From Apostichopus japonicus (Eukaryota > Echinodermata > Holothuroidea > Aspidochirotida > Stichopodidae), in NCBI RefSeq assembly GCF_037975245.1, contig NC_092577.1, forward strand, positions 3,867,501-3,931,500: a stretch of 64,000 bases of DNA, written 5' to 3'. The translations under genes were made by a program, and so were the position numbers. Every line of letters begins with the position of its first letter. The first letter of the stretch is position 1. Of the stretch, positions 1 to 15,800 are shown one piece after another. A model generated the notes under the pieces. It worked only from the letters and a program-made list of their open reading frames with translations. It searched no databases and was not told the DNA's origin.

Positions 1-44
1 TACCTTTTAAAATCACAAAACCAGGCATCAGAGCCAACTTTAAC

Positions 45-175
45 AATCAATATTAATAAACAATATTAATATCAATATTAGCAATCAATATTAATCATCA
101 ATATTAATCATCAATATTAACAATCAATATTAGTAATCAGTATTAACAATCAATAATTACAATCAATATTACCCA
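45..175. repeat. AATATT-rich short repeat
   Basis: About ten irregular copies of a 10-13 bp unit of the form ATCAATATTA. It lies in the part of the NAPRT gene downstream of the last visible exon. Confidence 0.85.
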
Positions 176-844
176 GAGTTCAGCAGGAAAGGGATTTCCA
201 AAGAATTTTTTTTTTTTTTGGGTGATTTAAATTTACTTCAAAACTGGTGTCAGGATCACCCATTATTTTTCCTAAGTAGTTCCAAATTTATGTGCTGCTT
301 GTCTTCCACTTCCTTCGTTACTACAAATTGCTATTATCTGTCTGTATTTCCTAAAAGCTTTAATTAACCTGCAGGAGCCGTGCCTTGCACAGCTCGAACA
401 GGAATTTTATTCTGACCATGCTTTCAGTATCACTCAATTTTATCACTGCTGTCATAATATCAAATAAGTGTCAATACTTAAGTAAGTAAGTCAACTTTAT
501 TGAATCCCAGAAGGAAATTACATATCTGCGGTGAGCAATACAATGAATGATACAAAATACAAAGAACATTGATATAATGAATGATACAAAATACAAAAAA
601 CATTGATCATATACAACAGTTGTATGCAGTCTAAACAAAATATGCACTAACTAGCTCCAACAGTGCAACTAAGTGGAACAGCCACCCCCCCCCCTACCTT
701 GTGAAGTCTTTGTTGTGAACACTTCCGTATATTCCCTCCTAGCCATGACACAAACCTTATATATTGCTCTTATCACAATCCTACTAATAGAGACCAAACA
801 GGAAGGGATCTCATAAGATGATTTAGACAATAATCTCAACCTAC
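176..844. other. Non-coding, repeat remnants (NAPRT intron towards the 3' exons)
   Basis: A phrase ACTTTATTGAATCCCAGAAG near 495 resembles a widespread LINE-derived text. Two tandem copies of AATGAATGATACAAAATAC follow (about 543-605). I see no exon of NAPRT here. Confidence 0.5.
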
Positions 845-3800
845 CTTGAACACCACCCCAAGAGAAGGTTGTTTCCGACAAGTGACCAAATGAGTCCCGA
901 TCCCGTAGGCATCGATGCTGTGCCCCTGTGAGGATTATTGAAAGGAAAGTTAAACTCTTTATAGTAATGGATCAAAGTGTCACTACAGGCAGCTTTCAAA
1001 GTGTTCGTGATACAGGGATAGAGAGAAAAAGTGTTGACTATGAGCAAATTCAGCAAAGCAATTTTACACCCAACTTTGAGTGAGAGAAATAAGAATTATA
1101 TTAGTCTCAAAGTTTAATTTATAAATCTACAACCACATAAGAGTGATTTGATTCTAGTAGGAAAACACCTTGCATTTGTGATGTAAATAACTTCCACCAT
1201 GCTCAAAACACAAACTATTATGCTCTAACACTTCCACCTGCAACTGGTACCATCACCCCACCCCACCACCTCCCCCTGCACACACACACCATTCCTCCCT
1301 CAAGCAGATTGGCATGCCAATCACTTGCCAAGATAACAAAGGAGATCCAAAAATGATATAAATTTTAATCTTGATTTTTCTTTGACATACAACTTGTCAC
1401 TAGTCAAACTTTATAACAGACTACATTGCTATGACATTTTAACATCAGTTAGTATCAAGGTTTCTTGGAAGTTATCAGCAAAAACTCCATTTAATTAAAG
1501 TAGTGGGTTGCACTTGCAGCTAAACATTCTCTCACCAGAAAACTTATGCCTTGACAGGAAGGATACCTTTCGGTTTTTGCTGGCAAAAACTAAATGCAGA
1601 AATCTTGTACTCCAGCCCTTTGAATTATGGGTATGCAATTTTTTGCAACCCAACCAAGACTTGCTCCAAATACCAAACCGATGGGAAAATCCATATTAGC
1701 CTACAGAGGACGTCATTTTAGCCTACAGAGGACATCATTTTAGCCTACAGAGGATATCATTTTAGCCTACAGAGGATATCATTTTAGCCTACAAAGGATA
1801 TCATTTTAGCCTACAGAGGACGTCATTTTGGCCCATAGAGGACATCATTTAAGCCCACAGAGGACATCATTTTAGCCTACAGAGGATATCATTTTAGCCA
1901 AGAGAGGACGTCATTTTAGCCCATAGAGGACATCATTTTAGCCTACAGAGGACGTCATTTTAGCCTACAGAGGACGTCATTTTGGCCCATAGAGGACATC
2001 ATTTTAGCCTACAGAGGATATCATTTTAGCCTACAGAGGACGTCATTTTGGCCCAGAGAGGATATCATTTTAGCCTACAGAGGATATCATTTTGGCCTAC
2101 AGAGGATGTCATTTGAGCCTACAGAGGGTGTCATTTTGGCCCATAGAGGATATCATTTTAGCCTACAAAGAGGACATCATTTTAGCCCACATAGGGTGTC
2201 ATTTTAGCCTACAGAGGACGTCATTTTGGCCTATAGAGGACATCATTTTAGCCTACAGAGGATGTCATTTTGGCCTACAGAGGATGTCATTTGAGCCTAC
2301 AGAGGGTGTCATTATAGCCTACAGAGGATATCATTTTAGCCTACAGAGGATATCATTTTAGCCTACAGAGGATATCATTTTAGCCTACAGAGGACGACAT
2401 TTTGGCCCACAGAGTACATCATTTTAGCCAACAGAAGACGGCATTTTAGCCTACAGATCACTTCAATGCAAGAATTTCTTAATCACACAGAAGCATGGCT
2501 TGAGTGGAAAACTGGTGGAAGGCGAAAATATTTACCATTATTCATTTTAGCATCTGAAGAAGATCCTGCTAGGATCGAAACATCAGGCCAACTTACTTTT
2601 ACACATTCTCTTACACAGGCTCTCTAGTGGATGAGCAGTTTGCTAACAGTTCATATATTTTGATTATTCTTAAAGATGCGGAGGTGACTTGAAATAAACA
2701 ATATTTCCTGTTTTGTTCAGTCTCGTTACTGGTATTCTTGTTTGGCAGCTAATCCGATCAAGAAGGAAACAGCCGAGTGAGTAGTTCTTTACTATAATCA
2801 AATTAAAATCCTAAATTTGTTGTATCCTCTATCACAGTGTGTCACCATTAACATTAACCGAGACAAATTACCAACTCAGCCTTTAATCAGAAAACACACT
2901 GGTTTGATTCTTTGCCACCGCTCAATTAGTCTTGTTAAAGACCCTAGTATGAACAGCCTAGTGTACTTTTTTTTCCACAAAGCTAATTTCCCGTATCTAT
3001 TTGCTGTACTGCCCAGAGAACGCCAGTGGCAATGCTTTAGATTGATACTAGGGTCTTGCACATTTATTACAAGCTATCTTATGTTTTCCTTTGATTTTGG
3101 CAGATTTGCTTCAGAAAAGCGAAGAAGCCAATCAGGGTTGCAAATTGGGCCCACTTCCCCAAAAATGTTTATTCAAGCCCTGCCTTCCGCAGTGAACAAT
3201 TATTTGGCCTTAGCTTGGTTTGTACACTGCGAGACGGTCGCTAATTGCTGTGGAAAAAATGATCTCATATGACATGAAATTTCAAACACTTAAATATGAA
3301 TAAAGATACTGTGGTTTGCATAAGCTAGAAATGCCAAGACGTTTGTATCGGACAGATCCTCGGGCATGTAAATTACAGTGGGCAAGCACATTCGTGGTAG
3401 GCAGAAACAGACTCTATTAAAGGCATGTACAGTTAACACACAAGAAAAAGAGTATTACAAACGAGTTGGCCATGACTACCGCTCAATGAGAAGACCTGAC
3501 GTAAAACTGAACACAAGTTTTTCAAGTTTTGACCACTGCTGACTTGAAGTGACCTACACATCAAGATTTCATCCAAGTTGCTCTTGTATTTATTCTGTTT
3601 ACAAGGTGTGTCACTATGACCTCTGTTGACCACAAATGACTTTTGACAGTCACAGACATTGATACATTAGTTTACTCACTATGATGGATCTACTGAACAG
3701 AACGAGTATTGAGTTCATCCAAGCTTTAACTTTGACGTTACTCCAAAAAGAAGTTTGTGCTTTGACTTCTGTTGACCTCAAATGACCTTTGACCTTCACA

Positions 3801-6800
3801 GAAATTGATACAGTTGTTTACTCCCTAAGATGGATCTACTGAACAGACCGAGTATTGAGTTCATCCAAGCTTTAATTTTGACGATACTCCAAACAGAAGT
3901 TTGTGCTTTGACTTCTGTTGACCTTAAATGACCTTTGACCTTCACAGAAAACAATACAGGTTCATTGACTTAAATGGATCTCCTGCACATACCAATACAT
4001 GGAGTTCATACAAGCTTTCCTTTCTGAGTTATTGTGTTACACAATCTTTAACTCTGACCTCTGACCTCAAATAAATTTTGACCTCTGCAGCAAATCAATA
4101 TGATTCTTGTTCTTACTGAAGAGAATCCAAATAATCAGCACGAATATGCATATATGTAAATTTCTAATTCTGTCAGATGTGGGGAGGGCCTTTGTCACCA
4201 ACCCCCACACCCCCCCCCCCATGCACACCTTCCTTTTCCATCCTTACCTGTTGATTTAGTGAAAGCAGTGTCTCCTCATCAATATCATTACTAGCTACTA
4301 TTGTCAAATCTGCAAACCATGGAACGTTAAACCTGTAAAAGGAATACAACAAAGATTCTGTTTAAACCTTTTGAAATGTTTTAACTGCATACAGGGCTTA
4401 TAACATACCCAAGAGCAATAATCGAATTTACTTGAGTGTCTTTTCAGTTTTCCACCCTTTCACCCTCCCCTCCCTCCTCCCTCCCCCCCCCCCATCCTCC
4501 TCCAAAACATCCCATGTTACAAAGAATGAACAACGGTGACAGAACAAAAAATCCAGTCACAAAAAAATTGTATTAATCTTGCTGAGTCCCTTTGGAATCA
4601 CTTAAAACTATGCTTATTGGAGTTTTCATTATTGTACACTTGTCAAGTTAATATTATGCCCCAAGCACCATAAGTATCATAGTGCTTTATCCTACTTCCA
4701 CATATCAAACCCTTGTCAAGATTAATATTAAGCCCTGAGCACCATAAGTATCATAGTATTTTATCCTACTTCCACATATCAACCCCTTGTCAAGATTAAT
4801 ATTAAGCCCTGAGCACCATACATACTGTATCATGGTGTTTTATCTGTTCTTCCACATCCCTACTATCCCTATCTACCCTCTTACCAAAGAGTTGCTTGAT
4901 ACAAAACTGTCCTCTGGATATAACAACGTTTGGGCATATTTCCAAAAGAAGTACAAACCACGGTGGTTTATAACATTCAGCACTTTGAAAAGCTTTCTCC
5001 TTATTGGATACATCCCTGGTGTGTAGCATAATTAGTAACAGACTGAATTTATTTCAGAACACCGAAATTCTTGTCAAGTTATTGTGATCTTTTTGTTCCA
5101 AATTAAAGGCCAGTTTATCAAACGATATCGGTAAACAAATTCTCCTTTTTTTTTTTTTTATAATTTTTTTATAATTTTTTTTCTTGGTGACAATCTTATA
5201 TAATATTGGCCACTATATAGTTAAGTAAGGTGTAAACTCACTCTCTTGAAATCAAGTGAAAGACTTTTCTTATTTCCTTGGAGAGGTAGGCTAAATCCCC
5301 ACTGTCGATCCGTACCCCCATCGCCTTGTAGCCAAGTTCGTGTAAGGCCAGAGCGACGGTGCAGAAGTTGGGTAATCCACTCCTGGTAGGAGGAGGAGAA
5401 GAGCAAAATATTGACAGACAAAGAAAGTAGAGGTAAAACTGTATGACAGATCAGATAAAACAGAGTGTAGTCACTATAAACTGCATTTATGTGAATGCTA
5501 TTCCAAAGTGGATCAAAGTAGTGGCAATTATGAAAGACTTAAGTCATATATATTCCAGTGGTTAAAAGTCTTTGCAGGAAACTGTCTGCATCTTAAGATC
5601 AAAACCACATCCCTCATATTATTTTTGCGTTGTAGTTGGGTATATTTTTTCAACTTGAAAATTAAAGTCAAAAGTTTATGAATGCATCTGGCAACGGTAG
5701 GACCTCAATAGTGATGTTACCGTGGCAACTGTGCTGAAAAACATCTTAGGCTGTCTTTTAAAATGAATTAATTGCTGAGGTAAATAGCTATTCCAACAAA
5801 CAAACTGCATAGTGATGAAATTGTAAAAGTTATATAGGAGAAGGAAAAGCAAGATATTCTTCCCTGTTTCAGTTGAACGCCCCATCAATACATCTTGTTC
5901 CTTAGCCTAGATATGTCCGTTGCATTGCATCTTTGCGTGGGGAGAAACATTGCATTGCAACCACAAAACAAGGACTGCAGCTGGGAGGGTTGCATATAAG
6001 GATGACATGAACAAAAAAAGTTTCCAGTAATCAAATACTCTCTTAGTAACCTTTTAATGGTACTTTTAGCCCGTTTTATCTTGGTTGGCACTTACCTCAA
6101 GATGTCGTATGTATCAAGTAAGGCAAGGAATCCGTTAGGAAAGGCCAATGAATATGAAATGTAAGATGCGAGCTCCCCATCGTTTGTCTGTCCCAAGGAA
6201 ACTCTGCAAGCCTGACAAACGCGTTCCTTCCACTTCTGACACAGGGTGAGAAAGTCAACAGACTCTGAGGGTCTGTCTTTGGGAGATAAGTTCTTGAATG
6301 GGAAACGGAAAACATATTAAGAGTGAAATATTTATTTAGGGACGAAACAACGCTGGGTTCAACTGAACATATCTTGCCCGAGTTCTATGTAATATTATAC
6401 GTTTTTCAAATATATTGGTTCCAGTGAAATATTTGTCTCATTTGACAGCCTGGATCTTCGAAATCATCTTGTTTTTTTTTTTCAGCCCCAGACATGCAAA
6501 TTTAATATAATTTACTATGAATTTCATTATACCTTACCATTGTAAAGATGTCAGCAAACGTTGTAATACTTTCTTATCTTAACAATGAAACAAATCCGAA
6601 TGCACTGAGTCAGCAGAATAAAGAGTTTTACTGAATTACACTCTCTGCAATAATAATACTATGTTGGAATTTGAGACTTCACCATCACCATCAGTAGCTA
6701 TGTACAGAATCTAATGTTTGAGAATTCCTATCGATGATAGAGATGACTCTTTGCAGTACTCTTCAGAGAAAATAAATTCAATGTAAAATAACAGATGGGC

Positions 6801-9800
6801 TTGCACTGAGAAGCCAAAAACATCATCAGTTTAGCCTCAAAAGGAGCATTACAGAGACTTTGCGTTCTTAAAGGCGAAAACCGGAAAAGCTATGGAAACA
6901 TTTTTTAGCGCTCTCTTTTGTCCGTTTTCTTAAACTATACGGAATCGACGGGGAATGAATAAGTGTAAAAATGTTGCATATCAGTTTTGAAGGTTATGAT
7001 TAACTTTGTCTCTAATAAAATACTATGTGTTCCTGTGTACTATAACTGATATGCATCTACTGTATGCACTTGCATAGCAATTTGCCCACTTTGCATAGCA
7101 ATTTGCCCACTTTGCATAGCAATTTGCCCACTTTGAATAGCAATTTGCCCACTTTGCATAGCAATTTGCCCACTTTGCATAGCAATTTGCCCACTTTGCA
7201 TAGCATTTTACACAGCATTTAACACAGAATTTTGCATAGCATTATACAATACGATACCGAATCAATTAATTCACTGATCAAGAGTAAACATTCTGCCTCA
7301 CGTCATCCTCTGAAGCAAAGAATAAACGTTGACTTACTTTGTGGGCTAGTTGAGATACTCCTGTATGTGCCATGACGTAGGAATGTGCATGAGTCCCACT
7401 GACTGGAATACCGAATAACTTTCCCGCTAGGACGTTGCTGGTACCATCAAAGCCTGAATCAAGGAACGGAACCAACCAAAAAACAGAGTTAAGTAGCAGT
7501 GAAATCGCAAATAGTAGCAAAACAATAACAGTTTGTCTCTTTGAAATAACAGCTGACAGTATATATGGGGACATACAGGCAACTGTTATGCACATACAGC
7601 AGTGACATGAAACACTTTTAAATCTAGTTAAATTAAGGCTACAAGATCACAACTCAACATGCAAAAGTCACTTGTATGACTTCTGTAGCCGGTGGGCGTT
7701 GGTTTATTTGCGACAACTTACAAGTCTTTGAGTCAGAGACATCATGAGCGGGGACAGTCTGTTGGTTGCTGTATGTTCTCAGCCTGCTAAATTCTTTTCT
7801 TTCTTTTAAAGTTGGTTTCTTTTTGCTATTGTCTTTTTTTCTTTGGTATGTTTGATAAATTTCCAAACCTTCAGATACTTGAAGTTCATTAAACTTGACT
7901 AGTCTGGTTTCTTTTCCTGTTTTCAGAAAGAGTGTAAATGGTTGCCAAAATTTACCGAATATTACTCGAAACAAGACTGCAATTTGATGAAACTAAACTC
8001 TGCTTATTAAGAATTTTCATCTATTGAGGTAACTGAAATAAATAGCAATTTAAGTAATATTCCGCTTCCCTTGGATCATGTGAATTTTCTCAACCAGACC
8101 AAATTTCATATGTCTCTAACACGTAAGACACATGTTAGACACAAACACATAGCATCCAAAACTTAGAAATTCGGTGAACTTTTTCTAGAGATTTCTAGAG
8201 ATTGACAGAAAAATATTGATATTATGTTGGTCTAAGTTTAATGACTTGCCTCATTTTGATAGGACTTTTTTGAATGACATGGTAACAATACTGAGCCAAA
8301 TATCTAAAACAAAAAAATTATTTTAGCTTTTGAAGCTTTAAGCTTCCTCTTTGCACTTTATTTATGTGTTCTTTAGTAGACTGCCTGGATGACAGATTAC
8401 AAGTCGAGTGCCTGGATCACTCATTACAAGTCGAGTGCCTGGATCACTGATTACATGTCGAGTGCCTGGATCACTCATTACAAGTCAAGTGCATGGATGA
8501 CTGGAAGTCGAGTCGAATCTCCACTCGACCACGCTGGCCTATCTTTTCGATTGGCAGAATGAACGATTGATGAGCACACCCAGACACTGATGATGAAGGG
8601 ATTAGTCTCACCTCCGACATAACAGTACTTAGAAGCTGACAGGCCACCATCTGGACCTTGTGCTCTTCTTAAACCAAATTCAAGGAGTTTCTTGTCCTCC
8701 CCGGCTGCGATGCGGAATCTTGCAGCATTTGTGGCCACCAGACTGTATTAAACAAAAAATGATAGGATACAAGATTATTTATGAGATTGTTAAAGTGATC
8801 AGTAGTCTTACTTACTACTGGGTAATTGTTAGGGCATAGAATTACAGGTTTTTACTTCAGAGAATAATAAATTACACTATTCAAGTCTAGATCACAGATA
8901 GCAACTGAGGTATGTTGTTACCTTTGTGGCACAAACAAAAAAATAAATTAAACGGTAGTGAGGTAAAGTATGCTTGCTGGTTAATACAAGCACAGCTGAT
9001 CATATGCTTTACCTACAGTACAGTATGTATACCACGCAGTGACTGTTCTATGCATGTTATCATGGCACAACGACTGGGAAAGTATGCTTTATAGTTACAA
9101 GCACTATTCATATTATACTTATGTACACCACACAGTATTAAACTGCTCTATGCTGGTTATGACGGTAAGACTGGGAAAGTATGCTTTCTAGTTACAAGCA
9201 CGGTTCATATTATAGCTATATACATCACACAGTGACAGCTCTATGCTTGTTATGACGACACGATTGGGAAAGTATGCTTTATAGTTACAAGCATAGTTCA
9301 TATTATACCTATGTACACCACACAGTGACTGCTCTATGCTTGTTATGATGACACGACTGGGAAAGTATGCTTTCTAGTTACAAGCATAGTTCATATTATA
9401 CCTATGTACACCACACAATGACTGCTCTATGCTTGTTATGATGACACGACTGGGAAAGTATGCTTTATAGTTACAAGCACTATTCATATTATACTTATGT
9501 ACACCACACAGTATTAAACTGCTCTATGCTGGTTATGATGGTAAGACTGGGAAAGTATGCTTTCTAGTTACAAGCATAGTTCATATTATACCTATGTACA
9601 CCACACAGTGACTGCTCTATGCTTGATATCATGGCACGACTGGGAAAGTATGCTTTATAGTTACAAGCACGGTTCATATTATAGCTATATACATGACACA
9701 ATGACTGCTCTATGCTTGATATCATGGCACAACTGTTGTGAAGGTTCATTTCTTATTACAAGCACGGCTCATATACCTATGTTAAATACCAAACAGTGAC

Positions 9801-12800
9801 TTCTCTATGCTCGTTATCATGGCTACACCAATGAGAAGGTATGCTTGCTGGTTACAAGTTTATTCATATTATACCTAAGTGTAGATGTAAACAACATAGT
9901 GATCATTCTATGATTGTTATCATGACACAATTGATGTTGAAGGTATACTCTCTGGCTACAAGCGTTATTGGTATTACACTGTAAAGGTGTATGCATACTC
10001 AACATGACTGTTCTATGCTTGTAATCATAGCACAATCTATGGAAAGGCATGCTTGCTGTTTTACAATCACAATTTACTTTTTTTTTTTATACTGTACAGT
10101 AGGTATACAGCTGACCTACAGTATATGCTTTGTTATTGCGGCACATACAACAGTGAGACATGCATGTATGTTTCACAGCTCACCATTTTACTGCCTAGAT
10201 GCCAGACAGTGACTGGTGACAGTGTTCTAATTACAGACTTGACAAACAGACTACAGTAGTGAGGCATACTTCATAACAGTAGTGATAAGTTACTATCATA
10301 TATGTAACCTACTGTACATTGTTCCAAGTAGTGACTGCTATAGACTTGTTACTGTAGCACAGATGACACTAAGAAATACTGTACATCTTATACAGTACCA
10401 TGTACTGTTAGTAGTATATGGTATACCTTACCAACAGCAACCAAATGACTTGTTACTGTAGCACAGATGATACTAGGAAATACAGTACATCTTATACAGT
10501 ACCCTGTACTCATAGTAGTATATGGTATACCTTACCAACAGCAACCAAATGACTTGTTACTATAGCACAGATGATACTAGGAAATACTGTACATATTATA
10601 CAGTACCATGAACTGTATGGTATACCTTACCAACAGCAACCAAATGACTTGTTATTGTAGCACAGATGATACTAGGAATACTGTACATCTTATACAGTAC
10701 CCTGTACTCATAGTAGTATATGGTATACCTTACCAACAGCAACCAAATGACTTGTTACTGTAGCACAGATGATACTAGGAAATACTGTACATATTATACA
10801 GTACCATGAACTGTATGGTATACCTTACCAACAGCAACCAAATGACTTGTTACTGTAGCACAGATGATACTAGGAAATACTGTACATCTTATACAGTACC
10901 CTGTACTCATAGTAGTATATGGTATACCTTACCAACAGCAACCAAATGACTTGTTACTGTAGCACAGATACTAGGAATACTGTACATCTTATACAGTACC
11001 ATGCTACTACTGTAGGTAGTATATGGTATACCTTACCAACAGCAACCAAATGACTTGTTATTGTAGCACAGATGATACTAGGAAATACTGTACATCTTAT
11101 ACAGTACCCTGTACTCATAGTAGTATATGGTATACCTTACCAACAGCAACCAAATGACTTGTTATTGTAGCACAGATGAAACTAGGAATACTGTACATCT
11201 TATACAGTACCATGTACTGTTAGTAGTATATGGTATACCATACCAACAACAACCAAATGACTTGTTACTGTAGCACATATGATACTAGGAAATACTGTAC
11301 ATCTTATACAGTACCATGGTACTGTTAGTAGTATATGCTATACCATACCAAAAGCAACCAAATTTTAGACAGTCTATCAACATCAGTATTTATTTGAAGG
11401 AAATCCGTCCTTAAGGCTTCATTCATATGTATCACGTTATCAAAGAAAATGCAATATTCACAACAACTATTGACCCCTGCGGAAGGTTTCTCTATTTCGA
11501 AGAATGTGCCCGATAGTACGTCTATTGTAATCCATACCTGTATTGGCTCTATACCCTACAATGGAATGCCAAATATCTGAAATATTTGGAAAATGGCAAA
11601 AAGTTGAAAAGATATAATTGCATGGTTGACTTCAAATTGATTAGTCTTCAGAAAGCATTTTACAGGCAATAACCCTGTTGAAGATATAACACAACACCGT
11701 TAAAGCTATCATGCGTTTCCATGGTCACCCGTTATTTCTATTCTACCGAATGCACTGCGTAAGTAATATTCCAAACAGGACTGCGGTCGATCAGAAGAAT
11801 ACAACCTAGCAGTTACTATCCCTCACAGAAAAATGAGCAAATAGTACAATCCCTCAGCACTCCCCTCACGAGCCAAAACAATGTCGTCTAGACAAGTTTG
11901 TATACATACAAGTATTAAAGGTAACACAACCACTATCATCATCATAAACTTATATATCAGAAATCTTTGTGAAGAACCACTCACATAACCAGCTAAGAGA
12001 AATGTTTTGTTCAGGAGATATCCAAGTGTCTGCGGGGAGCTGTCCTTTTGTAAATGTGTGATGTCATAGTGCCACTACGACCTGAGAACCTTCTATTACT
12101 GTTTGTTTTTCTCTTCATATCTTCAAGCTAAAATTTTAGCAGTGTCGACAGTGAAACCAATCACATCATTAGGTACAATTTCTTAAGAATCAGCATTGGC
12201 AAAAAGCCAATATCCATTACAAAAGATAGATAAAAAAAAAAAAAGTAAAAAAGTGAAGCATGTGTGGTTGAATGAAGTCATAGACTTGATCAAGTCTTCA
12301 ACCTGGGTGTGTGAAGAAACTCCAAAGGGGACTTATTGTAGATCTTGAAGTTGTTCATGACAGTATTAAGTATCATATATGTTAGAACAATAACGATTAG
12401 GTTTGTGTCTCCTGGCTGGAGTAAGGTGAAATGTGGGGGGGGGGGGGTGGGAGGAATTGTTTATAACAGTTATCTCTATTACGTTGACCAATAATGATGA
12501 TTGTGTTTGTGTCTCCTGGCTGGAGTAAGGTGAAATGTGGGGGGGGGAGGAATTGTTTATGACAGTTATCTCTATTACGTTGACCAATAATGATGATTGT
12601 GTTTGTGTCTCCTGGCTGGGATGAGGTGAGATTTGGGCGGGGATGGGTTGTTTATGACAATTATCTCTATCACATAGACCAATAACGATGGTTATAGGAT
12701 TTGTGCCTCCTTTAATGTTTGGGCAACAACAAGTTTGAAAGTTTACTAATTAGCTATGGTAGCTTGCACACAAGTTTACATGATTATGTCCTCACAATAG

Positions 12801-15800
12801 CTGCCATCCAAGTTGATCATGATGGATGAAATAAGTCACAGCTTCTACAAAATCCATGTTTTCTTTTTATGATCTTACTGTAATTCTCAATGACAAGAGC
12901 CTTAGGGTCCTATTTTCTTGTTTTTGACCTCGAGTGTTCTCATCCATAGGGCAATATGTAGAGCATGTTCTTTGTACTGTGTTCAAGGTGAACTTAGTTG
13001 TGAAAATGGTCACAATTCTGAACCAGTTCTGCTTATCCTTGGATTATTGCCATGAATAATATGCTATTGCATTCCAGTAAGCTAAACTTCTGTAGACTGT
13101 GGGTGTAAAATAATAAAGTATAAAAATATCAATGATTGATATTATAGAAGACACTCAAAGTTGGTGCGGGGGGGGGGGGGTCCTTTGATCCCCTTTCCTT
13201 AATTTGGCAAACTTTTCAATAATGAAAGTACTTAAGTGACCAAGCATTTGATTTTTTCAGCTTTGGCACTTTTAACTAATCCTTCAATGAATGGATTGAT
13301 ATGTAAGGTCTCTGGAGATATTAAAAAAGTGTTGTAAACAGAACTACTCATTCTCTTACCGGCAAATGTGCATTTATCCTCAAATTTCCATCAGGGTTTT
13401 CGGGCTTCATATGTGAGTATTGTGTGTACACATACAACATTGTGAGGACGAAGTCATATAATTCAAGTTTGAAAACCTTTAAGCCTTAAATATGATTTAC
13501 TAAATTTTTAAAGTAACATTTCTTCAACTCACATCTCAGGGATGTGCTCAGGAATATTTGAGTGCCCAGACGGATTTGTACGGTAGGATGATCCACATCT
13601 GGTGGTAGGATCTCAGGGGTGGGGTTCCCCCCCCTTTTGGAACCTTTTTTTGCAAATGAAGTATGCTTAGATGGTAAATGGTGCTGTCTTCTTGCTATTC
13701 TAGTGCAACTTGTGTGCCTAATGTTCACCCATGGATCTTTTGATAATGGTAAACTTGGTAAACTTAATCATCAAAACAAAATCTGAACACTAAATTTTGC
13801 CCAGTCACCTGGATGTGTGGAACCCTTATTTAAAACATGGAAGTCCTAACGTGTTGTTTGTTGCACGTAAGTGTGTACATGGAAATCCTAATGTGTTGTT
13901 TGTTACACAAAATTGTATACATGGAAATCCTAATGTGTTGTTTGTTACACATAAGTGTGTACATGGAAATCCTAATGTGTTGTATGTTGCACATAAGTGT
14001 GTACATGGAAATCTTAACCTGTTGTTTGTAGCACGTAAGTGTGTACATGGTAATCCTAATGTGTTGTTTGTGTGCACATTAGTGTGTACATGGAAATCCT
14101 AACCTGTTGTTTGTAGCACGTAAGTGTGTACATGGAAATCCTAACATGTTGTATGTTGCACGTAAGTGTGTACATGGAAATCCTAACATGTTGTTTGTAG
14201 CACGTAAGTGTGTACATGGAAATCCTAACATGTTGTATGTTGCACGTAAGTGTGTACATGGAAATCCTAACATGTTGTTTGTAGCACGTAAGTGTGTACA
14301 TGGAAATCCTAACGTGTTGTTTGTTGCACGTTAGTGTGTACATGGAAATCCGATTGTATTGTTTGTTGTACATTAGTGTGTTAATGGAAATCCTAACGTG
14401 TTGTTTTGTTGCACGTAAGTGTGTACATGGAAAAACCTTATGGGTTGTATGTTGCACGTAAGTGTGTACATGGAAATCCTATAAAACGTGTTGTTTGTTG
14501 AACGTTATTGTGTACATGGAAATCCTAACGTTTTGTTTGTTCCAAGAGTGTACATTCTTCGGTAATTGGATTTTAAAATAAAGTTCTATTTCGATCCTCG
14601 AGGTCACATATATCTCACCTTAAAACTGCTTTTATGCTAAACTTTTTTTATTCAATATTTTAAAACTGTTAGTTGCACTTTAAACATAATGCAAACGATA
14701 CACTATAAAAAAAATTCCCTGCACTTTTCAGTCACTGACAACTGACCCATATTGTTCACATTCTACAAAGAAATTTGAAAACACTGCACCGTGGAGGTCG
14801 ACTGAAAACAAATCGTTGCCATTGTGCTTCTCAAATTGGCGCCTTATTCCGACATACATGAGACCATCCAGTCACTGATAATTTCAGGATGAACGATTCA
14901 GATTGATAAACAATTTGGTTTTTCTTTTCTTTGCTAAAGTTTACAGTAATCAGAGTAACCTGAATTGGGTGGAAAGATTGACATTCCAATAGGTGCCAAA
15001 AACTATGTGGGGGATCCTAGATTCAAGATTATCAAATTTTGTAGGAATGTGTAAGATTGTTCATGAAAAACAATGTGAAGAAGCTTAGTACACAGTACAC
15101 AAGTTTGATTACAAGTATGTTTAAATACTATCATTCAACTCAATGCTAGTAGTTGTTAATGTTTAAAAGGTTTACCGACAAAATTGTCATAATATAATAT
15201 GACTTAGAAATCATGAAATAGCTGCAACTCCCATCAAAATCCATCAAACACTTACCATTTATTAAACAAGTCTTTTGTCAATTCTAGTTCTATTTATGAA
15301 TAAAACACGAGCGATATATACATTTAAATGACTGCCTAAATTTCTGTTATGGTACAGTATCCTTTTTACTTTCACAACCATCGTTTGAAGGACAATGAAC
15401 ACAGGTTTGTTTGTGTTACTGTACTTGCCATTTTACTGTACCTGCAGTTTACTGTACCTGGGTTACTGTACCTGCCAATAGTTCTTGAAGATAACTGTTT
15501 AAATTTTTAGCAAATACTATTGTGCTTCTCTCATTTAGCCCGTACACTCCTACACCAATGTCTGCTGTAATGCAGGAAAATGCAAGTTAAGGAACTTGAT
15601 TTTATCCGGATTTGCAGATGACATAGACACTAAATATCCACAGATAAAGGAGCACAAGGCGCATGACAATATTACCTTAGTCAACAATGATAGCCTGTCA
15701 AATATAGAGACAATCCCTCCACATGGCAGCAGCTAAACAGCGCCCAACTGACAGTTTTATCTCACAGGTCCCCATTTATGCACCCACCAGGGTGAATACA

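Noticed and set aside
1697-2460. Regular spaced repeats suggesting a CRISPR array
   Set aside because: Contiguous 22-bp tandem units without spacers in an animal intron.
2817-3272. 151-codon plus-strand frame
   Set aside because: No domain or compositional bias, lies inside a NAPRT intron, and no supporting splice or promoter pattern.
13826-14457. Open frames of 60-133 codons on both strands
   Set aside because: Produced by the 42-bp repeat, whose length is a multiple of three.
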